In this document: in pieces, positions 12,401 to 22,975 of the stretch | How the letters are laid out: every line of letters begins with the position of its first letter | Position numbering within the stretch: the stretch's first letter is position 1 | From: Mallotus nudiflorus | Lineage: Eukaryota; Streptophyta; Magnoliopsida; Malpighiales; Euphorbiaceae | Length of the DNA stretch: 64,000 bases | Direction: 5' to 3' | Assembly (NCBI GenBank): GCA_947683625.1 | Contig: CANTUR010000193.1 | Coordinates: 4,340,001 to 4,404,000 of the forward strand | Translations under genes and position numbers: made by a program | Notes under the pieces: model-generated | Databases searched by the model: none | What the model saw: only the letters and a program-made list of their open reading frames with translations | Told to the model about the DNA's origin: nothing

Positions 12401-12476
12401 TATAGGTTCCGAATTCGTGTGAATTCTCGTTCCCTAGCACGGGTCATGGCTCCCGGGTTTGGGCCGTGACAAAAGT

Positions 12477-12964
12477 GATCCATTTTTTAAGGAAAAAACT
12501 TTAACACTATGCAAGGCAACACAAGGGGAAGGGGAAGGGAAAGGAGGGGAAATTTTATATCCAATTGTATTTGGATGATGAAAAATGAATGGAAAGGTAA
12601 AGTAAGGAGAAATATTAGAATTGTGTTTGGATAAGTATAAGGAGAATGGAATAATAATTGTAAAAAGATGACTAAACCAATATATTACATTTATATAATA
12701 CATCTTCCCACATGTTTATATTATATTTTTTATATTTTAAATGATACACATATTTTGTTAATTTACCTTTATTCTCCTTTAAAATATGTTATGGTTTACA
12801 TAGGTATACTAATTTATCAATATAAAAATTTTTCATGTATCAATTTATTAATAAACTAGTAATATAAAGAAATTATTCATTAAAATATAGGGAAAAAAAC
12901 CAACCTAACCATAAAAAATGGGAGAAGCAAGAACAACAAATTAGAAAAAAATAAAAACCTAAAT
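12477..12964 (+). repeat. Tandem duplication copy 1, right part, with truncated MITE
   Basis: This continues copy 1 directly after the second AAAGT of solo LTR A and aligns with 22469-22975. The MITE begins at 12505 (CACTATGCAAGG) but is cut at about 12964, where an AT-rich filler (ATATAAATATATAT) joins to the left breakpoint sequence of copy 2. The cut MITE end shows that the duplication junction is here. Confidence 0.82.
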
Positions 12965-14249
12965 ATATAAATATATATATGAATTGCATGTAAATAGAGA
13001 ACAATTTAGTAATTAATAAAGTAATTCTAAACAAACACGAGACAAAAAGAAGTTGGTATTTCATAACCAAAATCTCCTGGTTATGGTGCTAACTTTCTTA
13101 TAAAGAATCGAGTTAGCACCACTTATCAGTTTTCCTAATTATTACCCTAGGTGGCAACTCCTTATCTTCATGTTATGTCTTTGTAATGTAGTAGTATATT
13201 CTTTAGAGTCGTGAGCTCAAACAATGTTGCGATTGCAATATACTTGGGTGCATGCTAAACCCCACCATCTATAGTAGTAACTCAACTAAGGATAAAAGAT
13301 ACTAATTTCACTTATGTTCTTTAGAATTATTTTATTCTTACATTCATTTTTGCATGTCCCTATTAGTCGATGATGTTAGTTTATAGTCCCTTGATTCCAC
13401 TAGCTTTCTGGGATTGTAAATTGGCTAACCATCACTTTTAACTTTAACTCAGTTTAAGAGAGATTACCAGGCTCCTTTGACTAGAGTCTGTGACCCAAGT
13501 CTTAAAGGGGAGTAGTCTTCTCTCAAGTTTACAAAGGATGTCAGGCCCCTTTGACTTTGGCTTATAATTCAAGTCTTAAAGGAGGGCATTTTCCTAAGGG
13601 AACCTTAACTTTTTCATTAGACCAAGCTCATGTAGTAGCCTAGTAAATTGCCCTAAGATTTACCCAATTTGCTTATGTTTGTTGCCATAAGGTATTTCTA
13701 TCTATAAAAGCCTAAGCTCATACTTTAAAAGAACATTTAGGCTAATAGAGATTGAGCTAGACTTTTATACTTATAAATGTTATTTCTATACTTTATTGCT
13801 TTAAGAGATTTGGCATGTGTGTTGGTTCTTGATATCCCCTGTTGATATAAAGGCCAAGACCAAAAATCCTAGGAAAAGAAACTCATAATTGAACTCATGT
13901 ATAGGAGGAATAAGGTTGAAAGGATGTATGTTATACACCTGAATTTTTATTTATCTACTTGACTTGACTTATTACTTGTTGCATAACACATACATCATGC
14001 ATCATACTAACACTTTATTTTGCAGTCATCATATATTCATTTAGGTCATCCTGTGTTTGGAAATAAAAAGGTGGCAGACTAGAGAGAACTACTTCAAGTC
14101 CACAGTCAATTACCAAAGAGATACTTAGCCAATTACAAAAGAGTCCTATCAACCCACTTTGCTTAAAAGCACTGCCAACACAAACTCCAACTAGTCAGAC
14201 ATAAGAGATGAAACAAAAAAAAAGAGGAAACTAGACCTTAAAGGACATT

Positions 14250-15095
14250 AAGGGAGCTTTGATGGTTGACATAAGATCAATAATACAAGATAAACTGAGA
14301 CAAGCCTTAGCTGGGTTAGCACCACCTTCAGTAGCTACACATGCTCCTGCTGTCATACCACTTGCTCCTGCTGTCCCACTTGTCGTGGATAATCCACCTA
14401 TTAATAATGACAATGTTAGGGGACAATCGTTGAATGCTGCTAAGAATGTACTTTATGTGGAAATGAAATTTAATGATGTTACTAACTACATGGTAGAGAA
14501 AGTAAAGAAAGAATCACTTGAATTGGTTTAGGAACTTGAGTCTAAACAGATGTAAGCATTGACTCAAAAAATGTCTAAGATGGAAAAGCTTATGAGAGGT
14601 CAAGGCATAGGCTATTCATTTGACTTTGATAACATATTATGCATAAAAGGTGATAACCTACCTGACAAGTTCAAAATGGCTCAACTATAAAAGTTCAATG
14701 GTTCTAAAGATCTAAGAATTCACCTTAGTTAATACACAATAACTATGAGCACCACTAAAGCTCCATTATCTATCATCACAAAGTTGTTTGTGCTTTCCTT
14801 AGAGGGTATTGCTATAAACTAGCATCATGGATTAAAAAAGTTTGTTAGAGCTAACTGAAGAAAATTATGTACTGCTTTCCTGAAGCAATATGACCATAAC
14901 ACTAAGCTAAAACTGTCTATTCATGATTTGGAATTAACTAAATAGAAATTGAATGAATCATTCTCTGACTTCTTAACTAGATTCATGAACAAGGCAAAAC
15001 TAATGAAAAATACATTACTGAGAAGGATCATGTTATAATGATAGTCTAAAATGTGTCATCTAATCTGGTTGAAAGGTTGCAAATGATGAACCCTA
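14250..15095 (+). pseudogene. gag relic of Tat/Ogre-like element, copy 2
   Basis: The first 90 codons from 14259 are still open. They read MVDIRSIIQDKLRQALAGL, then a proline/alanine-rich stretch and a charged segment ending KKESLELV. After the stop at 14529 the gag continues through further stops as KFNGSKDLRIHL, ITKLFVLSLEGI, FVRAN, TAFLKQYDHNTKLK and NESFSDFLTRF to about 15095. It parallels the relic at 4080-4900 and confirms that both derive from one duplicated gag. It is non-functional because of at least five stops, and no pol follows. Confidence 0.68.
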
Positions 15096-15603
15096 ATAAT
15101 TATTTTTTTCATAATTATTTAAAATTTATAAATTAAACTAATTAAACTAAAAATTAGTATTCAATAATTATTTTTTAATAAAAACAACAAAAAACTTATG
15201 AAATATATCAAATAAATTATTATTTTTATTATTGATATTGATAAAAGTAAAAATTTTATTTATGGTTTAATTTTATTGTTAATAATGAAAAAATTGAGAG
15301 AAAACAAACATCAACAAATATCAACTGCTTATTATTTTTATTTTTAACAAAAATAAAAATAATAACCAAAAAATAAAAAATTATGAAATATATCAAAAAA
15401 ATTATTATTTTTATCATTAATACTAATAAAAGTAAAAAATTTATTTATGACCTTAATTTTATTATTAATAACAAAAAAATAAAAATCAACAAAAGTTAAC
15501 AACAATTAACAGCTGCAAAATTTTGTTAATTTTTGTTGATTTGTTGTTTTTGTTTTTCCTTTTGTTGATTTTTGTTATTTATCTTTCAAAAAACAAAAAA
15601 AAA

Positions 15604-15628
15604 TATTATTATTATTATTATTATTATA

Positions 15629-15664
<36 letters not shown>
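15604..15664. repeat. (TTA)n microsatellite
   Basis: About 20 TTA units with one interruption lie in copy 2. Copy 1 at the same place has no such expansion, so it arose after the duplication. Confidence 0.92.
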
Positions 15665-15666
<2 letters not shown>

Positions 15667-15984
15667 TAATAAAAGTCAAAAAAAATATTTATGACCTTAA
15701 TAAAAGAGCAATAAATAACAAATAGAAAAAACATCATCCAACAAAAAAACAACAAATAAGAACAAAAAAACTTGTTAGACATATAAACAAGTCAAACTAA
15801 TAAAAAACTAAAATCCTTATTCTTTAAGAACATAAAAGGGGAATTTTTCATTTATTACTTGTTGTTACAACAGTTAAAAATGTTTAGTTTATAATCATTC
15901 AGTCGAAGAAAGAAAGAATAAAAAAAGATGCACATTTTAATTGAAGATGTTGGTTCCAAAAATTAAAAAATAAAATAAAATACT

Positions 15985-16810
15985 TGATGGGAATTGTAGG
16001 TTTCATCAATTAACTCCCCAATAGCAAGAATACTATGATAAGTTGAATTAGAAGAAAACTAGAAATTACCAATTTAATCCACAAATTCGGATCGTTCAAA
16101 GATTGAAGTAAGAAGATAGATGCTACTTAACCCCTTTACCAACAAGGATAAAGATACTAAGATAGACTTTGAATTTCCTCTTATGCCACAAACAAGAAAG
16201 TTTGATAAATAACAAGAAAACAAAGATTTAGATTTTGACACCACAAGTTAGAATAAAGCTTGATAAGTCACAAAGTTTATGCAAGAAATTAAAGATAAAA
16301 TTCCTCACAATAAAACTCAAACAAAGTTATAATTCATATATCAAATTCATTCATACTACAAAAGAAAGAAAAAGGACTTGTTTATATAGAGTACAAGTCC
16401 ATGCACACACTACTAAAATAGACTCACACACATAGGATTACTTTTACTCTTAAATGGCCTTAATAACCACCACCCACATTAATAGCCATTACTTGGTATT
16501 AATTACCCCTTTAACTCTTAATAACCACTACCCACATTAATAACCATTACTTGGTATTAATTACCCTATTAACTTGTATATGGTGGCTACATGTAACCCT
16601 AATTGTGATTAATACAAAAACAAGTTAAATATTATTCCTTGGGCCTCCATGGATGCTTTATTGGGTTGAAATTCTTGGGCTTTCCAAATGTCCCTAATTA
16701 AACCCAAAATGGCTTCTTGAAGCTTCTTAGATTTGGACCTTGTGATTGGGCCTTCTTGTATTATTAATGGATCTTAGATCTCTTTAGGCTTTGAACTTGG
16801 ATTCACATCA
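15985..16810 (-). repeat. 3' LTR of the Ty3/gypsy element
   Basis: It is 826 bp and matches 21333-22158 apart from about 18 substitutions. The end of the pol frame lies inside it. Here the codon at 16774-16776 is a stop, whereas the other LTR has a glutamine codon. TATA-like CTATATAAA occurs on the minus strand near 16381-16389. Confidence 0.95.
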
Positions 16811-18240
16811 TTTCCCCTTTCTTCAAAAGGATTTATCCTCAAATCAGCTCCATCATCTTTATCACCTACATCAAACAAAGACAAGTCACTAACATTGAAA
16901 GTAGCACTAACATTGCCATACTCACTTGGAAGTTCTAGCTTGTAGGCATTGTTGTTGATGCGTTGAAGCCCTTTAAAAGGACCATCTCCTCTTGGCATAA
17001 GCTTTGATTTCCTTTGATTAGGAAATCTTTCCTTCCTCAAGTGCACCCACACCCAATCTCCGGGCTCAAAAATGACTTGCTTCCTCCCTTTGTTGTGTTG
17101 CTTTTCATATTGGAGTGTCTTCTTCTCAATATTTGCACGCACCCTCTCATGCAAAGTCTTGATGAACTCAGCTTTTTGTTTCCCCTCTAGATTAGCTTTG
17201 TCCAATGGCAATGGTAGTAAATCTAATGGAGTCAATGGGTTGAATCCATACACAACTTCAAATGGTGAGCAATTTGTTGAACCATACACACTCCTATTGT
17301 AAGCAAATTCCACATGTGGCAAACATTCTTCCCAATTCTTCAGATTTCTTTGGATGACAACCCTCAAAAGTGTTGAAAGTGTCCTATTGACCACCTCCGT
17401 TTGTCCATCTATTTGTGGATGACAAGTTATAGAATACAAAAGCTTTGTCCCCATCTTTCCCCAAAGAGTCTTCCAAAAGTGACTTAGGAATTTGACATCC
17501 CTATCACTCACAATGGTCCTTGGAACTCCATGTAGCCTAATAATCTCCTTGAAGAATAGATTGGCAATATGGGTTGCATCATCCGTCTTGTGATATGGAA
17601 TGAAATGTTCCATTTTGCTAAACCTGTCCATAATAATAAAAATGGAATCTCTCCCTCCCCTGGACCTAGGTAATCCTAAAATAAAATCCATAGAAATGTC
17701 TACCCAAGGTTCATTTGGTATGGTAAGAGGTGCATACAAACCATGAGGCATTGCTTTGGATTTGGCTTGTTTACAAGTAATGCATTTCTTACAAATTCTC
17801 TTAACATCCCTTTTCATGTGTGGCCAAAAGAAATGGTCACCCAACACATCCAAAGTTTTCTTAATCCTAAAATGCCCCATTAAACCTCCGCTATGTGCCT
17901 CTCTCATAAGTAACTCTCTTAAAGAACTTTGTGGCACACACAATTTGTTTTCCCGAAAAAGAAAACCATCAAACTTATAGAACTTATCAAAACCCCCTTT
18001 CTCACATGCCCCATAAACATTAGAAAAATCAGGATCATTAGAATAAAGATCTTTGATGTATTCAAATCCTAATAATTTTGCATTAAGTTTAGAGATCAAG
18101 GCATACCTTCTTGACAATGCATCGGCCACCACATTTTCTTTCCCTTGCTTGTACTTAATGATGTACGGAAAGGATTCAATGAATTCCACCCATTTTGCAT
18201 GTCTCTTATTGAGCTTTCCTTGTCCTTTGAGATACTTCAA
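16774..18240 (-). pseudogene. Ty3/gypsy integrase and polyprotein C-terminus
   Basis: This is a 488-codon open stretch counted from an internal methionine and not a real start. Residues 1-45 are the end of RNase H (ADALSRR at 39-45). A zinc domain H116-H123-C153-C156 follows. The DDE core has D185, D246 and E282 with 35 residues between the last two, so the integrase catalytic triad looks intact. A C-terminal domain with GDWVWVHLRKERFP and NVSDLSLFDVGD follows. The enzyme would join retroelement DNA to the chromosome. The frame ends at a TAA inside the 3' LTR, where the other LTR keeps a sense codon, so the last 60 or so residues are lost here. It is the best preserved part of the element. 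Confidence 0.9.
16811..16823 (-). other. Polypurine tract
   Basis: On the minus strand AAGAAAGGGGAAA directly abuts the 3' LTR start (TGATGTGAATCC). It is the expected primer site for plus-strand DNA synthesis. Confidence 0.85.
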
Positions 18241-19003
18241 GGACTCATGGTCAGTGTGAATTATGAATTCTTTGTAACTAAGATAATGCTACCATGTCCT
18301 TAGAACCCTCACCAATGCATAGAACTTCTTATCATATGTAGGGTAGTTTAGACTTGCTCCACTTAGCTTTTCGCTAAAGAACTTGTCTATACTTTACCGT
18401 GATTTTATTGATGGCACGACAATTAACACACATCCTCCAAGTTCCATCTTTCTTAGGCACTAACAAGACGGGTAAGGCACATGGACTCATGCTTTCATGA
18501 ACATAACCCTTCTTCATAAGCTCACTCACTTGCTTTTGGATTTCCTTGGTCTCCTCCCAATTACATCTATATGCTGGTCTATTTGGAATGCTTGCTCCGG
18601 GTATGAAATCAATTTGGTGCTCAATGCCTCTTTTAGGTGGCAAACCATTTGGAATTTCTTCTGGGAATAAATCTTCATAAACCTGCAAAAGATCAACAAC
18701 AACACTAGGCAAACCATTGGATATTTCGTTAGAAATATGCAAAATCTCCTTGTACATAAGTACAAGCATGTGTTGCCTCAAAAGCATAGCTTCCTTCACA
18801 TCACTCATTTTTGCATAAACACTCATTTTTCTTTCATTTGAACCTTCCTTGTTTTCTCTCACCATGTGTTTTCCATTTTGGTCAAGAGAATTAGAATTTT
18901 TAGGTTCACTCATCTCACCTTTTTCTTTACTCTCAAAGGTTTCCCTTCCCAAAGAATTTCCCAATGAAGAACCTATTTCTTCATATTGTTGCTTGATGCG
19001 CAT
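18241..19003 (-). pseudogene. Ty3/gypsy RT start fused to RNase H (internal deletion)
   Basis: From 19003 the frame reads a linker and then the start of reverse transcriptase: RPAYRCNWEETKEIQKQV, LMKKGYVHESMSPCALPVLL, PKKDGTWRMCVNCRAINKI, TVKYR. At about 18380 the sequence jumps to RNase H (FFSEKLSGASLNYPTYDKKF and YKEFIIHTDHESLKY) in another frame. The finger-palm part, including the YxDD active site, is missing. By comparison with the family this is roughly 1 kb. Stops occur at the junction (about 18371) and in the RNase H part (TGG TAG near 18288). RT needs YxDD for activity, so this copy cannot reverse-transcribe itself. Confidence 0.88.
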
Positions 19004-19018
19004 TTGGTCTTCAAAAAT

Positions 19019-20614
19019 CTATTTTGGAGTTAATGGTCCAAGGTTAAACCTTTTTCCATCCATAGTCAAAGTATACATATTTTTGAATCCATCATGATTA
19101 GCCCTTCTACCATATTGCCAAGGTCTCCCCAACAACATATGTCCGGCCAACATTGGTAACACATTACACAACACCTCATCCTTATATCTACCAATTTGAA
19201 AAGAAATTAGAACTTGCTTATTTACCTTTACAACTCCACTTTCATTAAGCCATTGCAACTTGTATGGTCTTGGGTGTTTGGTAGTAGGCAACTTCAATTT
19301 CTCCACTAGCAAAGTGCTTGCTACATTAGTACAACTTCCGCTATCCACAATCATATTGCATAACTTTTTAGAAATCAAATAATGAGTATGAAACAAATTT
19401 TCCCTTTGCTCCCTATGGACATCATGTTTATTTTGCAAACTCATTGTTCTTTGAACAACAAGATTATCTCCCTTAGCACATTCAACATCATTACAATCTT
19501 CTAAAGAAGGTATATCATCATCACTATCCCCCTCACTCTCTGATTCAATATCACCATCCCTTAGAATCATAGCTTTCTTATTTGGACATTCCCTAGCAAT
19601 GTGCCCATGACCCAAACACTTAAAACATTTGATTCCCCTAGTTTGGGCTGGTTGATTCTCACCCTTTCCCTTATTACCCAAGTCAATTTTAGGTTTAGTT
19701 TCTTCCACTTTTGACTTATTAAAAGGTTTATCATCCTTTTTCCCCCAAGAAGTTTTCCAAGAAGAAGAAGAACCCACATTTGGTTTAGAATCATACCTCT
19801 TTCCTTTCAATTGCCTTTCCACTTTCATGGTCAAATTCACCATATCTTCAATCTCCACATAATGTTGCAAATCAACAACATCAGCAATGTTTTTGTTTAG
19901 CCCTCTCAAGAACCTTGCCATGGTAGCTTCACGATCTTCTACCACATTTGCTTTAATCAAAGCCTTCTCCATTTCTTTGTGATACTCCTCCACACTCATG
20001 GATCCTTGAATTAGAGTTTGTAACCTTTGATGAAGCTCTCTATAGTAGTGTCTTGGAATAAACCTCTTTCTCATTATTTGCTTCATTTCCCTCCAAGACT
20101 CTACGGGTCTTTCTCCATATCTACGTCTTTCCTTGCAAAATTGATCCCACTAAACAATTGCATAATCACTAAACTCAACAGCGACAAGTTTTACCTTTTT
20201 CTCCTCCGAATAATTATGACATTCGAAGATGAGTTCCACTTTCCTCTCCCATTCAAGGTACACATCTAGATCATTTCTTCCTTGGAATGAAGGAATCTTC
20301 ATTTTGATGCTTCCAAGGTTGCGATCAACATCATCATTAGGACGTCCTCTCCTAACTTGTCTCCTGGGATTGATTTGTTGTCCCACCAAGGTGACTTGAT
20401 CATCATCCAATTCATCCTCTCCTTCATAGTCCTCTTGGTCAATTGGTGGATGTCTCCTTTGTCTAGGCTCTCCTTATAATTGGTTAAGGATGCCATCATG
20501 CCTCTCCAATTTCTCATTGACTTCCGCCATCATGTTAAACATTCTTTCAAATTATTGTTGCATAGCTTGAATCACATGATCATTTATAGAAGAAGAACTT
20601 ATGTCTTTTGACAT
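19019..20614 (-). pseudogene. Ty3/gypsy gag and protease
   Basis: The likely start is the ATG at 20614-20612 (MSKDISSSSINDHVIQAMQ). The frame runs to 19019 with stops near 20560, 20474 and 20149, all in the same frame. Gag residues include VYLEWERKVELIFECHNYSE, a tryptophan pair now read stop-W at about 20149, MRKRFIPRHYYRELHQRLQ and DREATMARFLRGLN. A perfect CCHC knuckle (CFKCLGHGHIAREC) lies near 19586-19629. The aspartic protease active site DSG is at 19337-19345 (MIVDSGSCTNVAS), with LLGRPW further on at about 19120. The frame is closed by TAG at 19016-19018, after which pol continues in frame. Gag packages the RNA and the protease cuts the polyprotein. Confidence 0.9.
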
Positions 20615-21310
20615 GATTATAAAACCTAAAATTTTAACAAAAGAAAATAGAAAGAAACAATATCACAACACTCCCTCACGTGTTTCACTCAAAATTGATG
20701 TATACCACTCGTGTTTACACTCAATTTTGGCTTTTTCTCTAATGATCTCACACTCTTGCCTTTTACCTCTCAGATTTGCCTTTTGATTTCTTAGATGAAC
20801 TAAGTTTCTCAATCAAACAAAATTCAAGAATGTAGTAATCAATGATAAAAAAATAATAATAATAAGGTAGGCTAACAAGAAAACAATAAGGTAGGCTTAA
20901 AGAAATGAACAATTTGTAACAAATAGGCTAATAGAAATGAAAAACAAAGATAGATCATCAAAGAACACAAAGAGACAGAATTATAAAGATAGATCTCAAT
21001 GGAATATGAAGAGTCAATTTTTTTTTAATGTAAACTGAGATCTAACACAAGAATATCAAAGATAACATATATTTTTTTTTATGGATGAATTTCTTTTTTT
21101 TTTTTTTTGATATATGCATAAATTGAAAGGTATCACAAAAATCTCAAAGATAACAACTTTTTTTTTTGATATATGTAAACAAAATCTTGAGATAAGAAGA
21201 ATAAAAAAAATAACAAGAACAGTAGATAGCAAGAAAGGTGAAAAATATAAGATGAACACAAGATGTTGAAAACTAAAAGATAGTTTCGGATACACAAACC
21301 TCAATCTTGA
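20615..21310 (-). other. Untranslated leader of the Ty3/gypsy element
   Basis: About 0.7 kb lies between the primer site and the gag start. It is A/T-rich with T-runs of 8 to 14 at about 21010-21165. I see no conserved frame. Confidence 0.6.
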
Positions 21311-21328
21311 GCCAATGCTCTGATACCA
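21311..21328 (-). other. Primer binding site, tRNA-iMet type
   Basis: On the minus strand TGGTATCAGAGCATTGGC lies 4 bp inside the 5' LTR end. TGGTATCAGAGC is complementary to the 3' end of plant initiator tRNA-Met. Confidence 0.92.
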
Positions 21329-21332
21329 CTTA

Positions 21333-22158
21333 TGATGGGAATTGTAGGTTTCATCAATTAACTCCCCAATAGCAAGAATACTATGATAAGTTGAATTAGA
21401 AGAAAACTAGAAATTATCAATTTAATCCACAAATTCAGATCATTCAAAGATTGAAGTAAGAAGAGAGATGCTACTTAACCCCTTTACCAACAAGGATAAA
21501 GATACTAAGATAGACTTTGAATTTCCTCTTATGCCACAAACAAGAAAGTTTGATAAATAACAAGAAAACAAAGATTTAGATTTTGACACCACAAGCTAGA
21601 ATAAAGCTTGATAAGTCACAAAGTTTATGCAAGAAATTAAAGACAAAATTCCTCACAATAAAACTCAAACAAAGTTATAATTCATATATCAAATTCATTC
21701 ATGCTACAAAAGAAAGAAAAAGGACTTGTTTATATAGAGTACAAGTCCATGCACAAACTACTAAAATAGACTCACACACATAGGATTACTTTTACTCTTA
21801 AATGGCCTTAATAACCACCACCCACATTAATAGCCATTACTTGGTATTAATTACCCCTTTAACTCTTAATAACCACTACCCACATTAATAGTCATTACTT
21901 GGTATTAATTACCCTATTAACTTGTATATGGTGGCTACATGTAACCCTATTTGTTATTAATACAAAAACAAGTTAAATATTATTCCTTGGGCCTCCATGG
22001 ATGCTTTATTGGGTTGAAATTCTTGGGCTTTCCAAATGTCCCTAATTAAACCCAATATGGTTTCTTGAAGCTTCTTGGATTTGGACCTTGTGATTAGGCC
22101 TTCTTGTACTATTAATGGATCTTGGATCTCTTTAGGCTTTGAACTTGGATTCACATCA
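21333..22158 (-). repeat. 5' LTR of the Ty3/gypsy element
   Basis: It is 826 bp, TG...CA bounded, and would start the element's transcript. It keeps an open frame (22154-21957 on the minus strand, with ITRSKSKKLQETILGLIRDI) that corresponds to the C-terminal tail of the polyprotein. This shows that the ancestral pol gene ran about 200 bp into the LTR. Confidence 0.95.
21729..21737 (-). promoter_or_regulatory. TATA box of the 5' LTR
   Basis: CTATATAAA on the minus strand is flanked by the inverted octamers GGACTTGT and ACAAGTCC. The same arrangement is in the other LTR. It is a likely promoter for the element. Confidence 0.5.
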
Positions 22159-22163
22159 ATACT

Positions 22164-22975
22164 GCAATTGAATTAAATTGAGAAAGAGTGAGAGAGAAAA
22201 AAGACATTTGAAGAAAAATAAACTGTTAAAAAAAATGAAGGCGATAAAAAAATGTTTGAAAAAAAAGAAAACGTTGAAAAAAAAAAGATGAAGACAAATG
22301 TTAAAAAAATAAACAGTAAAAAATTGAGAAAAAAGATGGTAAAAATTGTTGAGAAAAAAAAGGGTAAAAGAAGGTTGAGAAAAAAAAAAGACAATTAAAA
22401 AAGGGTTGAGAAAAAAAAAACAAGTAAAAAAAGGTTGAGAAAGAAGAAGATCATTTAAAGGAAAGGAAAGTGATCCATTTTTGAAAGAAAAAACTTTAAC
22501 ACTATGCATGAACACAAGGGGAAAGGGGAAGGGGAAGGGGAAGGGGAAGGGAAGGGAAGGGAGGGGAAGTTTTAGATCCATTTGTATTTGGATAATGAAA
22601 AATAAATGGAAAGGTAAAGTAAGAAAAAATATTAGAATTGTGTTTGGATAACTATAAGGAGAATGGAAAAATAATTGTAAAAAAATGACTAAACCAATAT
22701 ATTACATTTATATAATACATCTTCCTACAGATTTATATTAAATTTTTTATATTTTAAATTATACACATATTTTGTTGATTTATTTTTATTCTCCTATAAA
22801 ATATGTCATGGTTTACAAAGGTTTACTAATTTATCAATATAAAAAATTTTCAAATATCAATTTATTAATAAACTAATAATATAAAGAAATTATTCATAAA
22901 AATATAGGGAAAACCAACTTAACCACAACAAATGGGAGAAGCAAGAACAATAAATTAGAAAAAAAATAAAAATCT
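22164..22975 (+). repeat. Tandem duplication copy 2, right part
   Basis: It resumes copy 2 after the gypsy target duplication, with the A-rich minisatellite (22195-22450) and the left two thirds of a MITE. Similarity to copy 1 stops at about 22975 (CTAAAT), inside the MITE. Confidence 0.82.

Larger units (their letters stand above)
6092..12471 (+). mobile_element. Solo LTR 'A' (~3.0 kb), interrupted by solo LTR 'B'
   Basis: The element starts TGTTATAACACGAATTTTT and ends GGGCCGTGACA, and is flanked by the 5-bp duplication AAAGT at 6087-6091 and 12472-12476. Excluding the nested element B with its target duplication, it is about 3005 bp. It has no internal coding region and no second LTR, so the simplest reading is a solo LTR left by recombination between two LTRs of a large Ty3/gypsy element. 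It shares with B and D a CT-rich, GC-richer segment, an inverted-repeat block (about 10950-10996), the GTAGAGAGATGTCCGTTTTACAG block (11050-11072), the TGAGGTCTGACTCCCCTC block (12080-12097) and the terminus. Strand follows the TG-to-CA convention; the true transcription direction is unproven. Confidence 0.8.
12975..15984 (+). repeat. Tandem duplication copy 2, left part
   Basis: It begins inside the Tat/Ogre LTR at ATGAATTGCATG and reproduces leader, gag relic and AT-rich block of copy 1. The Ty3/gypsy element interrupts it at 15985. The site without that insertion is visible in copy 1 near 5782. Confidence 0.85.
15985..22158 (-). mobile_element. Ty3/gypsy LTR retrotransposon, 6.2 kb, RT-deleted
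   Basis: This is a complete insertion bounded by TG...CA LTRs of 826 bp each and by the 5-bp duplication ATACT (15980-15984 and 22159-22163). On the minus strand the order is 5' LTR, tRNA-iMet primer site, gag with CCHC knuckle, aspartic protease, start of reverse transcriptase, end of RNase H, integrase, polypurine tract and 3' LTR. That is the Ty3/gypsy order. About 18 differences by eye separate the two LTRs (about 2 percent), so the insertion is young. It cannot move by itself because the RT catalytic core is deleted and several stops interrupt the single long frame. Gag and tail sequence suggest a chromovirus; CRM-like is possible but not proven. Confidence 0.95.
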
